Shown: piece by piece, positions 8,880 to 21,120 of the stretch | How the letters are laid out: every line of letters begins with the position of its first letter | How positions within the stretch are numbered: position 1 is the first letter of the stretch | Source: Drosophila miranda | Lineage: Eukaryota > Arthropoda > Insecta > Diptera > Drosophilidae | Direction: 5' to 3' | DNA: 64,000 nucleotides | NCBI RefSeq assembly: GCF_003369915.1 | Contig: NC_046677.1 | Location: forward strand, 27,050,913 to 27,114,912 | Program-made: the position numbers and the translations under genes | Notes under the pieces: model-generated | Database searches by the model: none | What the model was told of the DNA's origin: nothing | The model's input: the letters and a program-made list of their open reading frames with translations, nothing else

Positions 8880-11495
8880 TTATTTCATCCCCTCCGCGTC
8901 TGTGTCAGACATGAAGGCCGGCATTCTACGCTGACGACGGAAGGCCTCGTACTTTTCTCGATCTTCCGGATCGGCAGGGGTCCAGTCCAGGGGCTTCAAT
9001 CGCTTCTTGAGGCTGTCGCACATTGTCTCTCGCTTGCGGATCATGATGTACAGGACGTACAGCGGTATCCACATGACGGAAGACACGAAACTTGCCCATC
9101 CAATAATGATGGCCCATTGGGGGAAGACTTTACCATGGTAACTGATGGTCCGTATGAAGATGATGCTCGTGAAAAAAATGAACTGCAAGGAGCTCAGAAA
9201 AAGGTTGAAGAAGATATCCGAGGGTCGCTGGATTCTACTTACGACTAGAACTATAGGAGTGACCCACTTCCAGAGGATCTTCCAAATGATCGAGGGGCGC
9301 TTTCCCATCATGAACTCCACATCCAGCATAAAGTTGTCTATGCCGTAGATGAAGGAAACCATGATGATCTCCACGAGACAGATGGCTATCACGGATATGG
9401 CCGAGGAGTACCAGTCGAACAGTTGCAGGATATACATGCCGCCCTGGGAAAAAGTAGGGGGACCTTTAGGATCCATGCGAATGATGTCCGACGTCTACTT
9501 ACATGCGTGGTCATTATAATCGCGCAAAGGAAGAAAACAGTGCAGCACACAAGCGTGAGCTTCCACTTGTGATTCCTGAACCAGCTTATTTCGTCCAGCA
9601 CTGAGGAGGTGATGGCTTCCAGTTGTACAAACTGCGGATGGAATGAAGGAGCTAGTATCAGAAAATACCCAATAGCATGTGGAGTCACAGAGGATAACGA
9701 TAACCTACCACACTGTCGATACCCAGGAGGAAGAGCATGACGAAGAACATGATGGCCCACAGCTGTGGCACCGGAAGCTTTGCTATGGCCTCTGGATAGG
9801 TGACAAACGCCAGTCCAGGACCAGAGGTGGCCACCGTAGCCACGGGGATGCCCGACTTCACTGACAAGAAACCCAAAACGGAGAACACCACAAAACCGGC
9901 AAAGATGCTGGTGAACACATTGACGGTGACAATTAGAATGGAGTCGAACTTCGCGTCGTTCCGGAAATCGCTGAAGCTGGCCATGTTGACGATGCCACCC
10001 CATCCGGGGCCGAGGCCGAAGAACATTTGTATGGCCGCATCAGCCCAGACTTTTAGATCAAGGAGGCGGTCCCATTCGGGGTACATGTAGAACTTGATGC
10101 CAGTCCAGGCACCTGGCAGGGTGATGCCCCGTACGAACAGAATGAAAAGCAGTACATAGGGAAAGGGTGCCGTAAAGTAGACAACTTTGCCCACCTACAC
10201 CAGAAAACACTTTAGCCGTGAGCAACACTTGGTGAGCCTTTCGGTGTACGATTCTTACCGATTGAATCCCTCGAGACACGCATAAATAGATGACAATCCA
10301 TGATAGAAAGAGGCTAAGGGTCTGCTCCCACACAATGCCGCCAAGATCGTCGATGCCACTTGAAAGTTGAAGCACTTCGCGACTGAAAATACAGAAATGT
10401 GACAGTTTGATACAGAACAAAACTTGAACAAAGAACTTACTGAAAGAACTCGTCCGCTGATGTCACAAATTCCGACGAATTTTGTTTTTTCAGCTATAAT
10501 ATTGATTGTCAGAGCTGGGGGATTGAACAAATAATAGGGCCGTACTCACATCATCTATGTTAACACAGTTGTCAGTGTTCCACGAATGGTCGCAGTCCAC
10601 CCAAGGAACTGTCTTGTAGAAACAGTAGGATATCATGCGAATGGGATATGATAGGATAACCGAGTAGTAGCACACACAGTACATGTTGACGACGACCTGG
10701 GCTATCCCTGTGCCCTTCAGTATCGGCGTCAAGCGGAACATTCCCGTGCAGCCCGTGCCCGAGAACTGGCCGATGAGTACCTCCATATAGAACAGCGGTA
10801 TACCAGCCAGAAGAACCATTAAACAGTACGGCACCAGGAAGGCACCTGGAAAAAGAAGAAAATTAAGCCACAAAAAAGATATCCTTCGAGCCGGATTTGA
10901 ACCAGCGACCTATGGATTTCAACATATCGCGAATCATTAACTGGTGGTGCAAGAGTAGGCGCTGTCTGGGTGCCGTGGTATTGTTAGGCCCAGAGTCCTG
11001 CCGCTGCTCGTCGCACATCACCAAGCCTCGGAAACTCTACAGTCCACCGCTCTACCAACTGAGCTATCGAAGGCGTCCCCCACAGACCGGCAAAGAAGCC
11101 ATCAAAAGCGACGAAGCTTTTGTCCAGCTTTCACTCAAAAGCTAAATGAAATGGGGCTAAAAATAGCCCCAGCCCCAGCCCCAGCCAGAGCCCCAGCCCT
11201 GACCCCACTGCACTGCACTCCCACTTGGACAGCGCTATTTTCTGCTAGTGAAATGAGCTTCAAAGAGAGAACGTGGCGACTAGGTGGGGCACTGAGTGGG
11301 GTGAGTGGGCGAGTGATGAGACTTACCGCCGCCGCTGCGGTAACAGAGATATGGAAAGCGCCACACATTGCCAATGCCGATGGCATAGCCGATGAGCGAG
11401 AGTATGAACTCGGTCTTGGACTTCCACTTGCCGCGATTCGTGTCGCGTTCGATGCGCTTTGACTTCCTCGGTGGTGGCGAGGTGGTATTCGACAT
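8880..11495 (-). CDS. SLC6 family Na+-dependent amino acid/neurotransmitter-type transporter
   Basis: Minus-strand exons 11495-11327, 10845-10550, 10493-10441, 10382-10259, 10194-9709, 9631-9503, 9443-9243 and 9182-8880 join in phase to 586 aa. The start gives a basic cytosolic N-terminus ([13 protein letters not shown]) before TM1. TM1 is canonical: [20 protein letters not shown] with the Na+-site Asn and gate Arg intact, followed by GGGAFLVPY and [12 protein letters not shown]. An extracellular loop with Cys residues (DCDHSW, DNCVN) follows, then ten further membrane segments and a tail with [16 protein letters not shown]. It should be a working plasma-membrane symporter; the substrate is unknown. 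Intron 1 (10846-11326) contains a tRNA-Tyr gene on the same strand. By position this may be the orthologue of D. melanogaster CG7075, an inference from remembered gene order. Confidence 0.9.
10872..10877 (-). terminator. RNA polymerase III T6 terminator of tRNA-Tyr
   Basis: Six A on the plus strand read TTTTTT on the minus strand, starting four bases after the tRNA discriminator base. This is a standard pol III stop. Confidence 0.75.
10882..11073 (-). tRNA. tRNA-Tyr: tRNA-Tyr(GTA) with 119-nt intron
   Basis: The minus strand reads an acceptor arm CCTTCGA paired with TCGAAGG plus discriminator A, a D arm GCTC..GAGC with box A (TAGCTCAGTTGG), anticodon stem GTGGA/TCCAT with loop CTGTAGA (anticodon GTA), and a T arm GCTGG-TTCAAAT-CCGGC with box B GGTTCAAATCC. 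The 5' half is 11073-11037 and the 3' half 10917-10882. The 119 bases between (11036-10918) interrupt the gene directly after position 37, the standard tRNA intron site. The mature tRNA is 73 nt. The gene lies inside intron 1 of the minus-strand SLC6 gene. I recall that the D. melanogaster tRNA-Tyr at 28C has an unusually long intron of about 113 nt, which fits. Confidence 0.95.
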
Positions 11496-12728
11496 TCAGT
11501 GTTAAATTTTCTGCTTGTTTATGTTTATGTTGAATTGATCATTCTGATTTTGAAGTAAACCACTCGGATATGTGAGAGATTTATACTTGAGAACAAGCCC
11601 ATCAAGAATTTGTTTCTCTGCTTAATTTGTTTAATTATTTTGTTATGCTCATAACTTTATGTATCTGATTGTCACATCGTGTCTGATATAAAGTTATCTG
11701 TAATTGAGGTACGAAAAATAAAAAAAAAATAAAAAGCAGCTAAGCAAAAGGAGACTCTGTGGGTGATAAATAGAAAGGAAATATTAAGAGCAATAGTAGA
11801 CTATTATTTGAAAAATAAAATGTATGTATCTAAAGAACTAGGAACAAAATTAACTAACGAAGTAATACAAATGTTACCTAATGAAAATATTAATGATTAC
11901 TTTGAGCCTACAAACGGACGTTCTGAGCTATATATTAGTTTCATGAATAAATATTCAAGGCTGAGCCAAGACGATAAAAATATATTTAATATATTATAAT
12001 TATAAATAAATATAAATATAATATAAATTATAATTTTTATAACATATAATATATATAAAATAACATATGAATATTGTCCAGGGGCACGAAAAAATAGGAT
12101 AAACATTTTTCCAAGCAAAGATAAGATCAGATTTCTGTCCTCACTAATCGTAACTTTTGTTTAAGGCCTACAACAAAACTATCACACTATCAACTATCAC
12201 TATCACTTATGGACTTTAAACTATGGACCATAAACGATAATTTTTTCGATAACTTGAACTGTGAATTCTATGACTTTTATAAAATATGTAATGCGTTGAG
12301 CTTTAATATTAAGAAAGGTTGTTTTTTGTTTTGTTTTAAATATATACATACATATATATCGTGCTGGACCGTGCGTGCGTGCCGATCTTGGTCCTGCCGT
12401 TCCCTTCCCGGCATCCATTTTACACATACATATAATATCATACAAAGATTTTTTATCCGCTTCACATATGTTACATTTCCTTTTCGAACAATACCAAAAC
12501 CTATTAGAAATGCTGGAAAAAGAATAGGAAATACCCTTCTGTGCCAGTTTCAGCATATAAAGAATACATATGGGGTCGTAAACGCTTCCTTCTGGACGTT
12601 ACACACATTCATTTTCACCACAAATCTAATAAACCCCTATACTCATTTTGAGTATCGGGTATAAAAAGCACATCTCAGAACTCACTGATACTCGTACTGT
12701 GCTAGGGTTTTAGTAAATGTTATAACAC
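11496..12728. other. AT-rich spacer with dispersed-repeat remnants
   Basis: This spacer separates the SLC6 start (11495) from the Tep3 3' end. It includes a degenerate ORF (11733-11999) and a very AT-rich stretch (about 11995-12070). GAGTATCGGGTATAAAA near 12650-12666, together with an ACCCTTCTG stretch near 12533, resembles the ends of common Drosophila interspersed repeats. No other gene was recognised. Confidence 0.4.
11733..11999 (+). pseudogene. AT-rich ORF fragment, possibly transposon-derived
   Basis: The frame is open from 11733 to TAA at 11997-11999 but has no ATG until 11820. It encodes a lysine- and asparagine-rich helix-forming sequence (EILRAIVDYYLKNKMYVSKE, then a MLPNENINDYF and SELYISFMNKYS segment). 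The base composition is far more AT-rich than any gene around it. A pattern of (F/L)PNE....YF....LY..(F/Y).N is seen in several insect transposon-related proteins from memory; no family was assigned. A chance ORF in AT-rich sequence remains possible. Confidence 0.25.
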
Positions 12729-12734
12729 TTTATT
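12729..12734 (-). terminator. poly(A) signal of Tep3
   Basis: TTTATT on the plus strand gives AATAAA on the minus strand, about 140 bases past the Tep3 stop codon. Confidence 0.65.
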
Positions 12735-12874
12735 GGCAACATTTTAGCATCATTAGATGTACTTAGCTCGGGTTTAGTTCACGGCTTAGATTAGTCTAAC
12801 TTAGGCACTATGTGAGTGGGTTTTTGTTAAAGCTTCGATTTCCTTGTGGTTTCCACCCGCAGTGGACAAAACCT

Positions 12875-15800
12875 CTACCAGATCAGGGCCCCTAAAAGAG
12901 TCACCACTACCATGGGGAGAGCCTTGAGGCCTTGACCGGAACTATGACCCGCAATGGCCGTGAAGTCATCTGGTCCTCGGGAGGCACGTTTCTCTGCCTT
13001 CTCGCAGAGGTTGCCACAGTTGGCATGTTCGCAGATATCGCAGATATTAGACTTGGGAGCCCGATAGAACTGCCTGGCACGTCGCGCTAAAATGTAAGAA
13101 GTGACCCCATGAGATCTATGGGAAAACGAGGAAGTTATGGGCTCTCTTACCGCTGTCATAGTAGTCATACATGACGACGGCCACCGGGCGATGCTTCGTC
13201 ACCTTGACCGTCTTGTAGGCATGCAGCGTGGGGCAGACCTCTCGTCTGTCCAGATAGTCAAAGTAGATGACGACCTTGGTGTCTCGGTTCTGGGTCTCCA
13301 CCTTCTTGATCCGCTCACTCGACTCCAGCGTCGGCAGAGTGTCGGTGTCGACGACAAAGCCACTGGGTAGCTGTACCTCCATCACGGCCATGTTGGATCT
13401 CTGCTCCGGCTCACCCACCACGGAAACGAAGCTGGCACAGGCCGAAAGGTGCAAGTAGTCGGCATGGGAGTTGCGATTCACCGTGGGATCCAGTACAAAA
13501 CGCGGCCAGGCACTGGTCACATTGGTGTTGTATCTGTAGCTAACTTGGGCCAAAGCCATGCCCCGACCAGTGGCGGATATACTCAGGTTCTTCAGGTTGC
13601 TGGGAAGCTAATTTGGAAAAGGATATGGATACTTTAGCAGATACTTTAGGTCGGGAGTCTATGTCTCCTACCTCAACAGTTTGCAGTGCCAGCGAGTTCT
13701 CAGCATTCACGTTGAGTATGGTTTCGGCTCCTTCGCCGTAGTGAAAGCCAATCTGCAGATTGTTTCCCTGGCTGGAGAAGCGTTCCGCGAAAAGGAGCAG
13801 TGCCTGCAGTCCCACTACTGTGTCCTGGGAGGCGACAAACCCACCCTGAGCGTTGCGCTGATCCATCAGCCAGTTGAGCACGGGCAAGGCATCGCCCACC
13901 AGGTTGTTCTCCAGCAAAGCCAGCGCCGCATAGGCAGAGATCTCAATGTTGACAGTCCGTGTGGCATTGTACCAGGGAGATTGCTGCTCACCAGCCGGCG
14001 CTGTCTTGTTCCACCATTTGCGACCATCTAAGGGAAGTATTTACATTTACATTTTGTCCGGTCGGAAAGTTATGAATTATCTACTTACCCCCATTGATGG
14101 CCATCGAGTCGAGTCGCTGGAGGAAGGCTGCCTTGGCATTGTGATTGGCACGGGAGAGCACGTAGGTGCCCAGAGCCATGGCATGCAGATTGCTGGAGCC
14201 ATCGAGACCCCTGGTGATGAAGTCTAGGGCCTTGTTGATGTTGTTCCGGTACTCGGGATAGGAATCCTAGTGTAGGAGGGGGCTTGGTAAATTAGGGTTA
14301 ACTTTTCAAAGGAGGATTCCACTTACCACACTTTCCATCAATGCGAGGGTCACAAAAGCCGTGAGACTGATGCCATCGTCGCCGAACTGCTCGAATATAT
14401 CGCCATGCTCTTCGAAACCACCATTTCCTGACTGGACACTCGCCAGGTACACGAGGGCGCTCTGCAGGACATGGCTATCTACCTGGATGAAGGGAGCCGC
14501 CTGGCGCAGGGATCGCGCCACATAGGCCGTCAGCCAAGTGGAGCTCCGCTTGGCATCCAGGCCGAAGGCACTGAAGGCACCATTCCCATGGCGATAGTAC
14601 AGCAGTCGCTGGTAACCAAGGGCCAGATTATTGGTGGCTCGCAGCTCCATCTCGGGAGTGAGCTGACGAAGGCGCTAAAGGAAGAACATAATCTTGAGAG
14701 ACCTGGGAATAGGAGTAATCACTGGACTTACCCCCAAGTAACGCAGAACCATAAGATTGGGCACAAAGTGCACCATGGTCTGCTCGCCGCAGCCCGTGGG
14801 CAGGAGGATGAGGCTCTCCAGATTGCCCAAAACGCTGCCGATCAGATCGCCCACAGCGGACACCTCGATGCTGGTCGACTCTGGAATGGCATTTCGGGGC
14901 ACCACGATGCTGACGTTCTTCCTGTTCGGCGCATTCGAGTTCAGTTCGAAGAGGAAGCCCCGGTTTACACGCTCTGTGGCACCGGGATGTTCCACCAGAA
15001 GCGTTTGCTCTACTGTGTCGCCTGCTTGGGTAGAGGCAGCCATGGCTTTCACCTGAAGGGCGCCAACACGTTTGGGGGTGACAATGAAGGAGATGGAACG
15101 GGCGGACTTTGCGGGCACCTGGAGAGATCGGCGGCTGTACAGTTCCACTTCTGCAAAACAATAGAACATTTTTAGATGATTGGCAGGATGATAGGATGGA
15201 TGGGATTGGAGGATGCTCACTTGGCTTGCTGGTGGCCTTCGGATCCAGCTGCGGGAAGTCAAAGTCCAGGGCTGTGTTGTAGAAGGTGACATCGACACTC
15301 AGGTCACTTTCCCTGTTGTTATGCACCACAAATGGAATGGCAATGAGTTCATCTGAAAGAAGAAAACACGTTCAAGTAAACCATATGGCGGATTTCTATA
15401 GAGCTTCACCTCTTTTTATGGAGTAGGGCAGATCTGTAGAAATGTAGAACTCCTTGTAGGCCTCCAGTTTTCCATTTGGCGAGGATAGACCCAAGCCATT
15501 GACCGGATCCAGAGCAAAGGCTGAGACGGCCCAGGAGGTCATGTCGCTGGGAATGCGTCGATGGATGGTGTTACGTCCATCACTGCTCGCCGAGATGTTA
15601 AGGAAGAGCCAGGTGTCGGCCGGATCACGCATCACATGCACCCGGGGATTGTGCCAATACGGTTTCGGGGTGTAGGAGAAGGCATACCGTCCTTTACCGG
15701 GTGGCAAAGTGTTCACCTCGATCTTATGCGCCGGCCCAATGTCTGTCTTTCGCACAGTCGTCAACTTATCCTCCTCTGGGCCAGTGGAGGCCTCCCGGCC

Positions 15801-18800
15801 TATGGCTGGCGTGCTCTCTGCCTCCTTTTCGATGAAGTAATCCGTGTTGGACATGGTTATCACACCAGATTCCTTGCCGGGTGAGCCCACGGGGGTATTG
15901 ACATCACTCAGTTCGTATGCCCTCAGGGCATCCATGAGCCGTTGGTGGGTTAGGTCATTGCCAGTCCCCAAAGCGGCGGCGTTTTGATCTACCAGCATTA
16001 GGCCCACATAGGAGTACGGCTTCGTGCTGATGCCAATATCAATGTCCTGCCCGGGAGGTGCTCTGATGGGAGCCTCTATTTGCACCTTAAAGTGGGAATT
16101 AACTGGTAACCTCATTCGAGTGAAAAGTACTTTGTAATACTTACAGCATTGAGTAGATTCTCCTCGAATTGGATGACTTGTTCGTCATAGACAAACTCTC
16201 CATTGACGACCATGTAGACGAGCATTTTGGCACGCGGCATCATGGCAAACGAGGCCAGGAATTTGATAGTGTGGAAGGTGCTGTCGGGTACCTGAAGGAA
16301 CAAACTCTTATTGGTTTATATATTCGGAAGGATTACTCAATCAGACGTACGTCTACGGTGCGTGAGAGGATGATGTCTCCACGCCCAACCAGTTGATACA
16401 TAAAGTACTTCATAGGCTCATTGGAACGCACCACCACGGATATCTCCTGATTGACTGTGGGTCTAAAGGGTACAAAATCATAAGAGACATTAGAGGAACC
16501 TTTGGGTCTTGTATTCAATGCTTACTTATCGTTCAACACCTTGGCTGTGATGTAGTTCTTGCTATGTAAATGCTTACGTGGTACCTTGCCCACCTCGCTT
16601 ATCACACCCAAATAATCGACAATAATCGAATGGAATTCATCGCTATCGCCCACAGGTACCGTGAACTTCATCTTGACTTCCCCGCGAGCATCCAGGCTGT
16701 AAGTAGAGCGATTGTACATCTCACTGCTGCCATAGACATTCGTCAAATATGCGTTGATCTCTGGCTTAAAGTCCCTCAAAGGACTGCCATCGTTGCGGGC
16801 AATGCGAGCCTTCGAATCGAAGAAACATTATAATTCTTTTAACTATTTAAATATAACTTTCAGGAAATACTTACAGTGGCTTCAAAGGGCACTCCGGGTA
16901 TGTAGTAGCTGGGAATCTTCACTGTCTCCACGCGGTAGTGGTTCAAATGCAAAGTGAGAACTGTCGAATAGTTCTGCACTGAGCCCGTGGACTTCTCCTC
17001 CACTAGAGCATCCAAGAGATACTGCCGCTCATAGTCCTGCTTCAGATGGAGCTCCTGCTCAATGTCAAACTCAAAATAGGCAGTGCCATCGATGGGCACC
17101 ACCTTGCGGGTGATCAGATCATTGACGAATGGCTGCAGAGACCCAAAGAAGGTGGGATAAATGGAGAGGGTGGCCTCACCCACAATCGGTTGGCCAAAGG
17201 CATAGCTGCAGGATAAAAATTCAAGAATAATCCTTTCTTTTTGTGCTGATCAAACGACTTACTGCGCTTTTACTGTGGCTGCTATCTTTCCATCCTTATA
17301 AATGGCATCCCTGGGCGTCTCGATGTCTACCACGAACTTGGGCAATATATGATCGAGTATCTCAAAGGTCTGGGCGTGCATCTGCTCTGCCACTTCCACG
17401 ACAATGGACCACGTCCCAAAGCGCGGATAGTCGGAAAGGCGAAGCTCATTCGAGTAGATGGCATTGGTTAGGCGTACATCCTTGTAGCTTCTTATGATGT
17501 TATTCCCCGAGTCCTTGATATCGACATGGACACGTCCATAGCCACGAGCGGGCTTTAGATTCGCATCGAGCACGAGCACTCGACAATGAACCAGGTCTCC
17601 GGGCTTATAGATGCTCTTGTCCGTCTGCACCAGAACTGTGTGTTGTCGGGATTCAAAGTGCAGCTGCGTTTCGTTGGTGAATTGCACGCCGCCCAGACCC
17701 TCCGATGTAAGGCGATATCGGTCGGGCTTGAGATCGGGAATCTACCAAAAATAAAGACAAAGACCAAGACTAAGAAAGGAGTACAACATTAATGGAAAAC
17801 TCACCTCAAAGTGCAGCAACTGTGTGGAGTAAGGCCGCAGCTCGACTGTTTTGAAGTCCGTGTAGGTGCTGCCAAGTATTCCCACCTTGAAGCGCGCGGG
17901 TTCCGGTGCCTTATGCAGGCTTACAGCCACATGAAACTGAGAGTTGGGTCGCACTGTATTCGGGGCAATGATGGAGTACAGACTGTAACGGAAGACAGTG
18001 GAGATTTTAAGTGAATTGTTTTTTGTAAGCGAATTACACCTATGCTATCTGAATCTGAATCGGAATCTGAATCTTCTCTTCGCGTCGCTATTCATTCACG
18101 CGCTTAACGGAAGACAATACCCCGAAACGGAACCCAAACCCGAACCGAATCGTACCTCTGTTACAGGGGTAATGTACTCTGCCTCCACCACAACCCCCAC
18201 CTCCTCTGGGGTCAGAGCATCAGACTCTTTGCGGCAGCAGACTCTTTGCGGCATCTGTCGGAAATGCTTGGAGTCGGGGGCTGTGGCAGAGTGGCTCGAG
18301 CTATAACTATTTTTTTGTGGTTTTTCTTTCAACTCTTCCTCGCTTGGGGAATTTATATCATCAGCAAAACCAAAACTAAGCCATCAATAGACATTTGAAT
18401 ATGGTTTCCATGCCCATATTGTTATGTTAAGTGTGTTTCTCAAGATTCCCTTTCCGAAGAGCATCCAAGGGGCGGCTCTGTCTGATCACTGTTTGGTTTT
18501 CAATTTGAAAATCTCCACTCATTACTTGCTGGGGTTTTATTTTTTTTGGTGTTGTCTTACTTTGTTGCTTTCGTAGCAAGCTTCGGGGGCTATTCATTTA
18601 GTTGGTAGCAAGATTGCGAAATTTATGGACTGCCTCCTAACTGTGCCACACCGTCCGTCCTTCTGTCCGTCTGTCCGTGCGTCCGTCCGGTCTGCTCTTT
18701 GGCGTAATTCACAGTTTCAACTTGTTCTAATTCCAATTGGTTTCTTGTGGCACCGCCTAACCTGTTCCCACAAAAATTTTCTTTTGTGTTTATGTCACGT

Positions 18801-19849
18801 TTGTTAGCCCAAAAAGTAAAAACAGGTTCGCTTAGGCAGTAAAACGGTCTTAGTAAGAGCAGGTAAATGGCAAAAAAAAACAATTTCGCTTTTGCTTAAA
18901 TTGGCCGCAAAAGTTGCAGCCTGAAATTTCAGTTGCAGTTGCAGTTCCACCACAGTGTTCCACCTGATTGGTTTTTGCTATGGACTACGATGATCACCTA
19001 CATGAAATCGACTGAAATCAAGCCTTGAATGAGTGTCCGCCCCATATAAGGGGCAAAGCAGACATATCGAACGGGTAACAAAACAGATCATGGACCCCTG
19101 ACAACGATCAGGAGAGTGCCAGAAGTAGCCGCCTCCAGTCTTTCACTCGGCCATCAATCAGAATTACTCTGTAGATGAACATAGATACTCGTGCTCGTAT
19201 GAGTATTGCCCCGGACTGGTCAGTCATTCAGTGTTCAAGGTGACTGCCATCGGAAATAAGTACAGACATAAGTGGCAATCCGCGTTTATGTGTCACCTTA
19301 GCAGCAGCAGAACTTGTAGCAGCAGCAAGAGCATCAGGGTGACTCAAGACGGAGAGCTTTTTGCTCCTGTTTTGCTGGCTCTCGGCCACATTGCATCACC
19401 CTAACAAAATTGGAAGCTGGAATCTGTGTGTAGGCGACAGCATCACCTCCAAAAAAACTGCGTTGGCCTCAGGTTGTTTCATATTTTAACTGCCATAATA
19501 TAAACCCCATGGTTAATTCCCTGATTACATGTTGTTAATAATACATCTTCTTCCCTCACAGATGATGATGAAGTAGATGGTTTCGCACGCTTGTTTCTTA
19601 AGTCTTTCATTTTCGTGGATTGTCGGGGATTAAACTGGGAGTGTGGAGAGTCGAGTGCAGAGTGATGTCATATCTTCTCATATCTCATTTTCATACGGTT
19701 TGTCACCCTGTTTGTCAGGTCTCTGGGCCTGACATAGTGTGGGATACTAACCCCTGAGCAGCTGTTTGAGTGAGTAAACAAGCTGTGACGACGACGATCA
19801 GCACTGGCGACAGCAGCATGTTGCCCATTTCCTTGCCTCTAAGCCGCAT
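12875..19849 (-). CDS. Tep3: thioester-containing protein 3 (complement/alpha-2-macroglobulin family)
   Basis: Fifteen exons join in phase: 19849-19752, 17982-17805, 17741-17263, 17205-16875, 16809-16526, 16462-16351, 16291-16145, 16085-15410, 15352-15221, 15150-14732, 14674-14327, 14266-14089, 14027-13672, 13607-13151 and 13086-12875. They give 1468 aa, or 1461 if the in-frame ATG at 19828 is used; the upstream ATG has the better context (CAAAATG) and a basic n-region. A signal peptide ending near TQTAAQG is followed by macroglobulin domains, a bait region in exon 8, a CUB/thioester region with GCGEQ (about residues 932-936), an alpha-alpha toroid and a Cys-rich C-terminus (NICDICEHANCGNLCE). 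TEPs opsonise microbes through the Cys-Gln thioester. The last 15 residues are hydrophobic after a small-residue stretch, which suggests a GPI-anchor signal. Intron 1 is 1.77 kb. Confidence 0.95.
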
Positions 19850-20856
19850 TTTGTGGGGTTGTATTTCCCGATATTGTGTGTTTGAATTGTATTAGCAAAT
19901 TAAGTGTAAACACGTTTGCTCGATTGCCGCCGAATTGTGTATTGGCATCACATACTATACGGAGTCCGACTTTATCGTTTCGGTATTCCACTCTCCGTGT
20001 GGGTAGAGTGTTCCAGCTATCTCGGTCTCTGTCTCTCCGGCGATTGCAGCAGCACCAGAAGAGCACCAGAGATTGCCAAAGACGAGTCGCGCGTTTTTGG
20101 AGCGACTTTGGTTCGTTCGTTTTTTTTTTGTTTTTTGTCTCGCGTTTTTTCTTTCACTTTCGTTTCGGAGCGCGCCCGTTCACCTGTTGCCCGCTTGAAA
20201 GCTCGCTGCCAACTGATTTTTAGTCAGGCCAGCGGGGCCGCGATTTGCTTTGCACTAAAGCTGGAACCCACAGAGTGGGCGCTTCAGCTTTTGTCCAGCT
20301 TGAAAGTTTGTGTCAGAGAGGGTTGTTGTCCCGACTAAGCGACGATAAAAGCTCTACAAGTCTTATTATTATTTTAAGAATCTTGAACTGTTTTTAAATC
20401 TTTGATAAAAAAAATAACAGATTAAGGAGAAGTAGTTCTACTAGTACTTATATTATTAATTTCATGCTGTATTGTTCACCAAAGTTATCTCTCTTGGAAG
20501 CGCCATAGCTTTTTGATTAATAGTTTCATAAAATCAACGCTTAAATTTTGTCGGGGTATTTCCCTCTTAATTAATTGCGTAAGAAAAATACCCAAATCAT
20601 ATTCAATATTTACATAATATTTAGCACAAAAGGGCGTCTTTAGAGCGTTTTGAATGCACGATGCGGTTAATGCTCTCACCAGAACATCTGGATTTCTGAA
20701 AAAGAAATATAAAAGAAAAGAGAAGTGAAAGAAAAGCGGAATATAGGTCTGACATGCGACTGCATTGCTAAATAAATTCGTTTTATTTAATTTTGATTTT
20801 TACGTTTAATGGCATAATTAATATTAAATACATAGCGCGGGCTTAACCCGTAAAAT

Positions 20857-20969
20857 CTTATCGGAACGCTTCTAAGAACTGATAACACAGGTCAAACATC
20901 TCGCTGATCACCCTCACATCTCACACTGCCTTTGGTTCAATTAAAACAAATAAACACAGAGATTTATCA
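20857..20969. promoter_or_regulatory. STAT and GATA site cluster
   Basis: TTCTAAGAA at 20870-20878 fits the Stat92E consensus TTCNNNGAA. CTTATC at 20857-20862 (GATAAG on the minus strand), TGATAA at 20880-20885 and TTATCA at 20964-20969 are GATA-factor type sites, as used in fat body and blood cells. All lie 180-300 bp upstream of the predicted Tep2 start site. Confidence 0.4.
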
Positions 20970-21024
20970 TCAGTGACGTAGAGATCATATACCTACTGAT
21001 CGTGCGGATCTATTGGAGCGCGAC

Positions 21025-21034
21025 AAAATTCCCC
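21025..21034 (-). promoter_or_regulatory. NF-kB-like site upstream of Tep2
   Basis: The minus strand reads GGGGAATTTT, a good match to insect kappa-B sites (GGGRAWTYYY), about 120 bp before the predicted Tep2 transcription start. Confidence 0.45.
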
Positions 21035-21120
21035 GCAACAAACAAAATAGAGAGACGCGACGCCCCAACGAATGGGAGAGAGATCGGATCGGGAGCCGAT
21101 GTCCGATCACATGGAAATCG

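Larger units (their letters stand above)
19850..21120. promoter_or_regulatory. shared upstream region between divergent Tep3 and Tep2
   Basis: The two TEP genes start 1.5 kb apart, facing away from each other. The interval holds a STAT-type site, GATA-type sites and an NF-kB-type site, clustered toward Tep2, and no credible ORF. The Tep3 transcription start was not located. Fly Tep genes are known to respond to JAK/STAT and Toll signalling, so a shared immune enhancer is plausible but inferred. Confidence 0.45.

Noticed and set aside
10897..11145. 82-aa plus-strand ORF upstream of the SLC6 second exon
   Set aside because: It is the antisense of the tRNA-Tyr gene and its flank; the tRNA explains the sequence fully.
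12209..12664. 151-aa plus-strand ORF
   Set aside because: AT-rich, overlaps repeat-like sequence at its end, and no recognisable domain.
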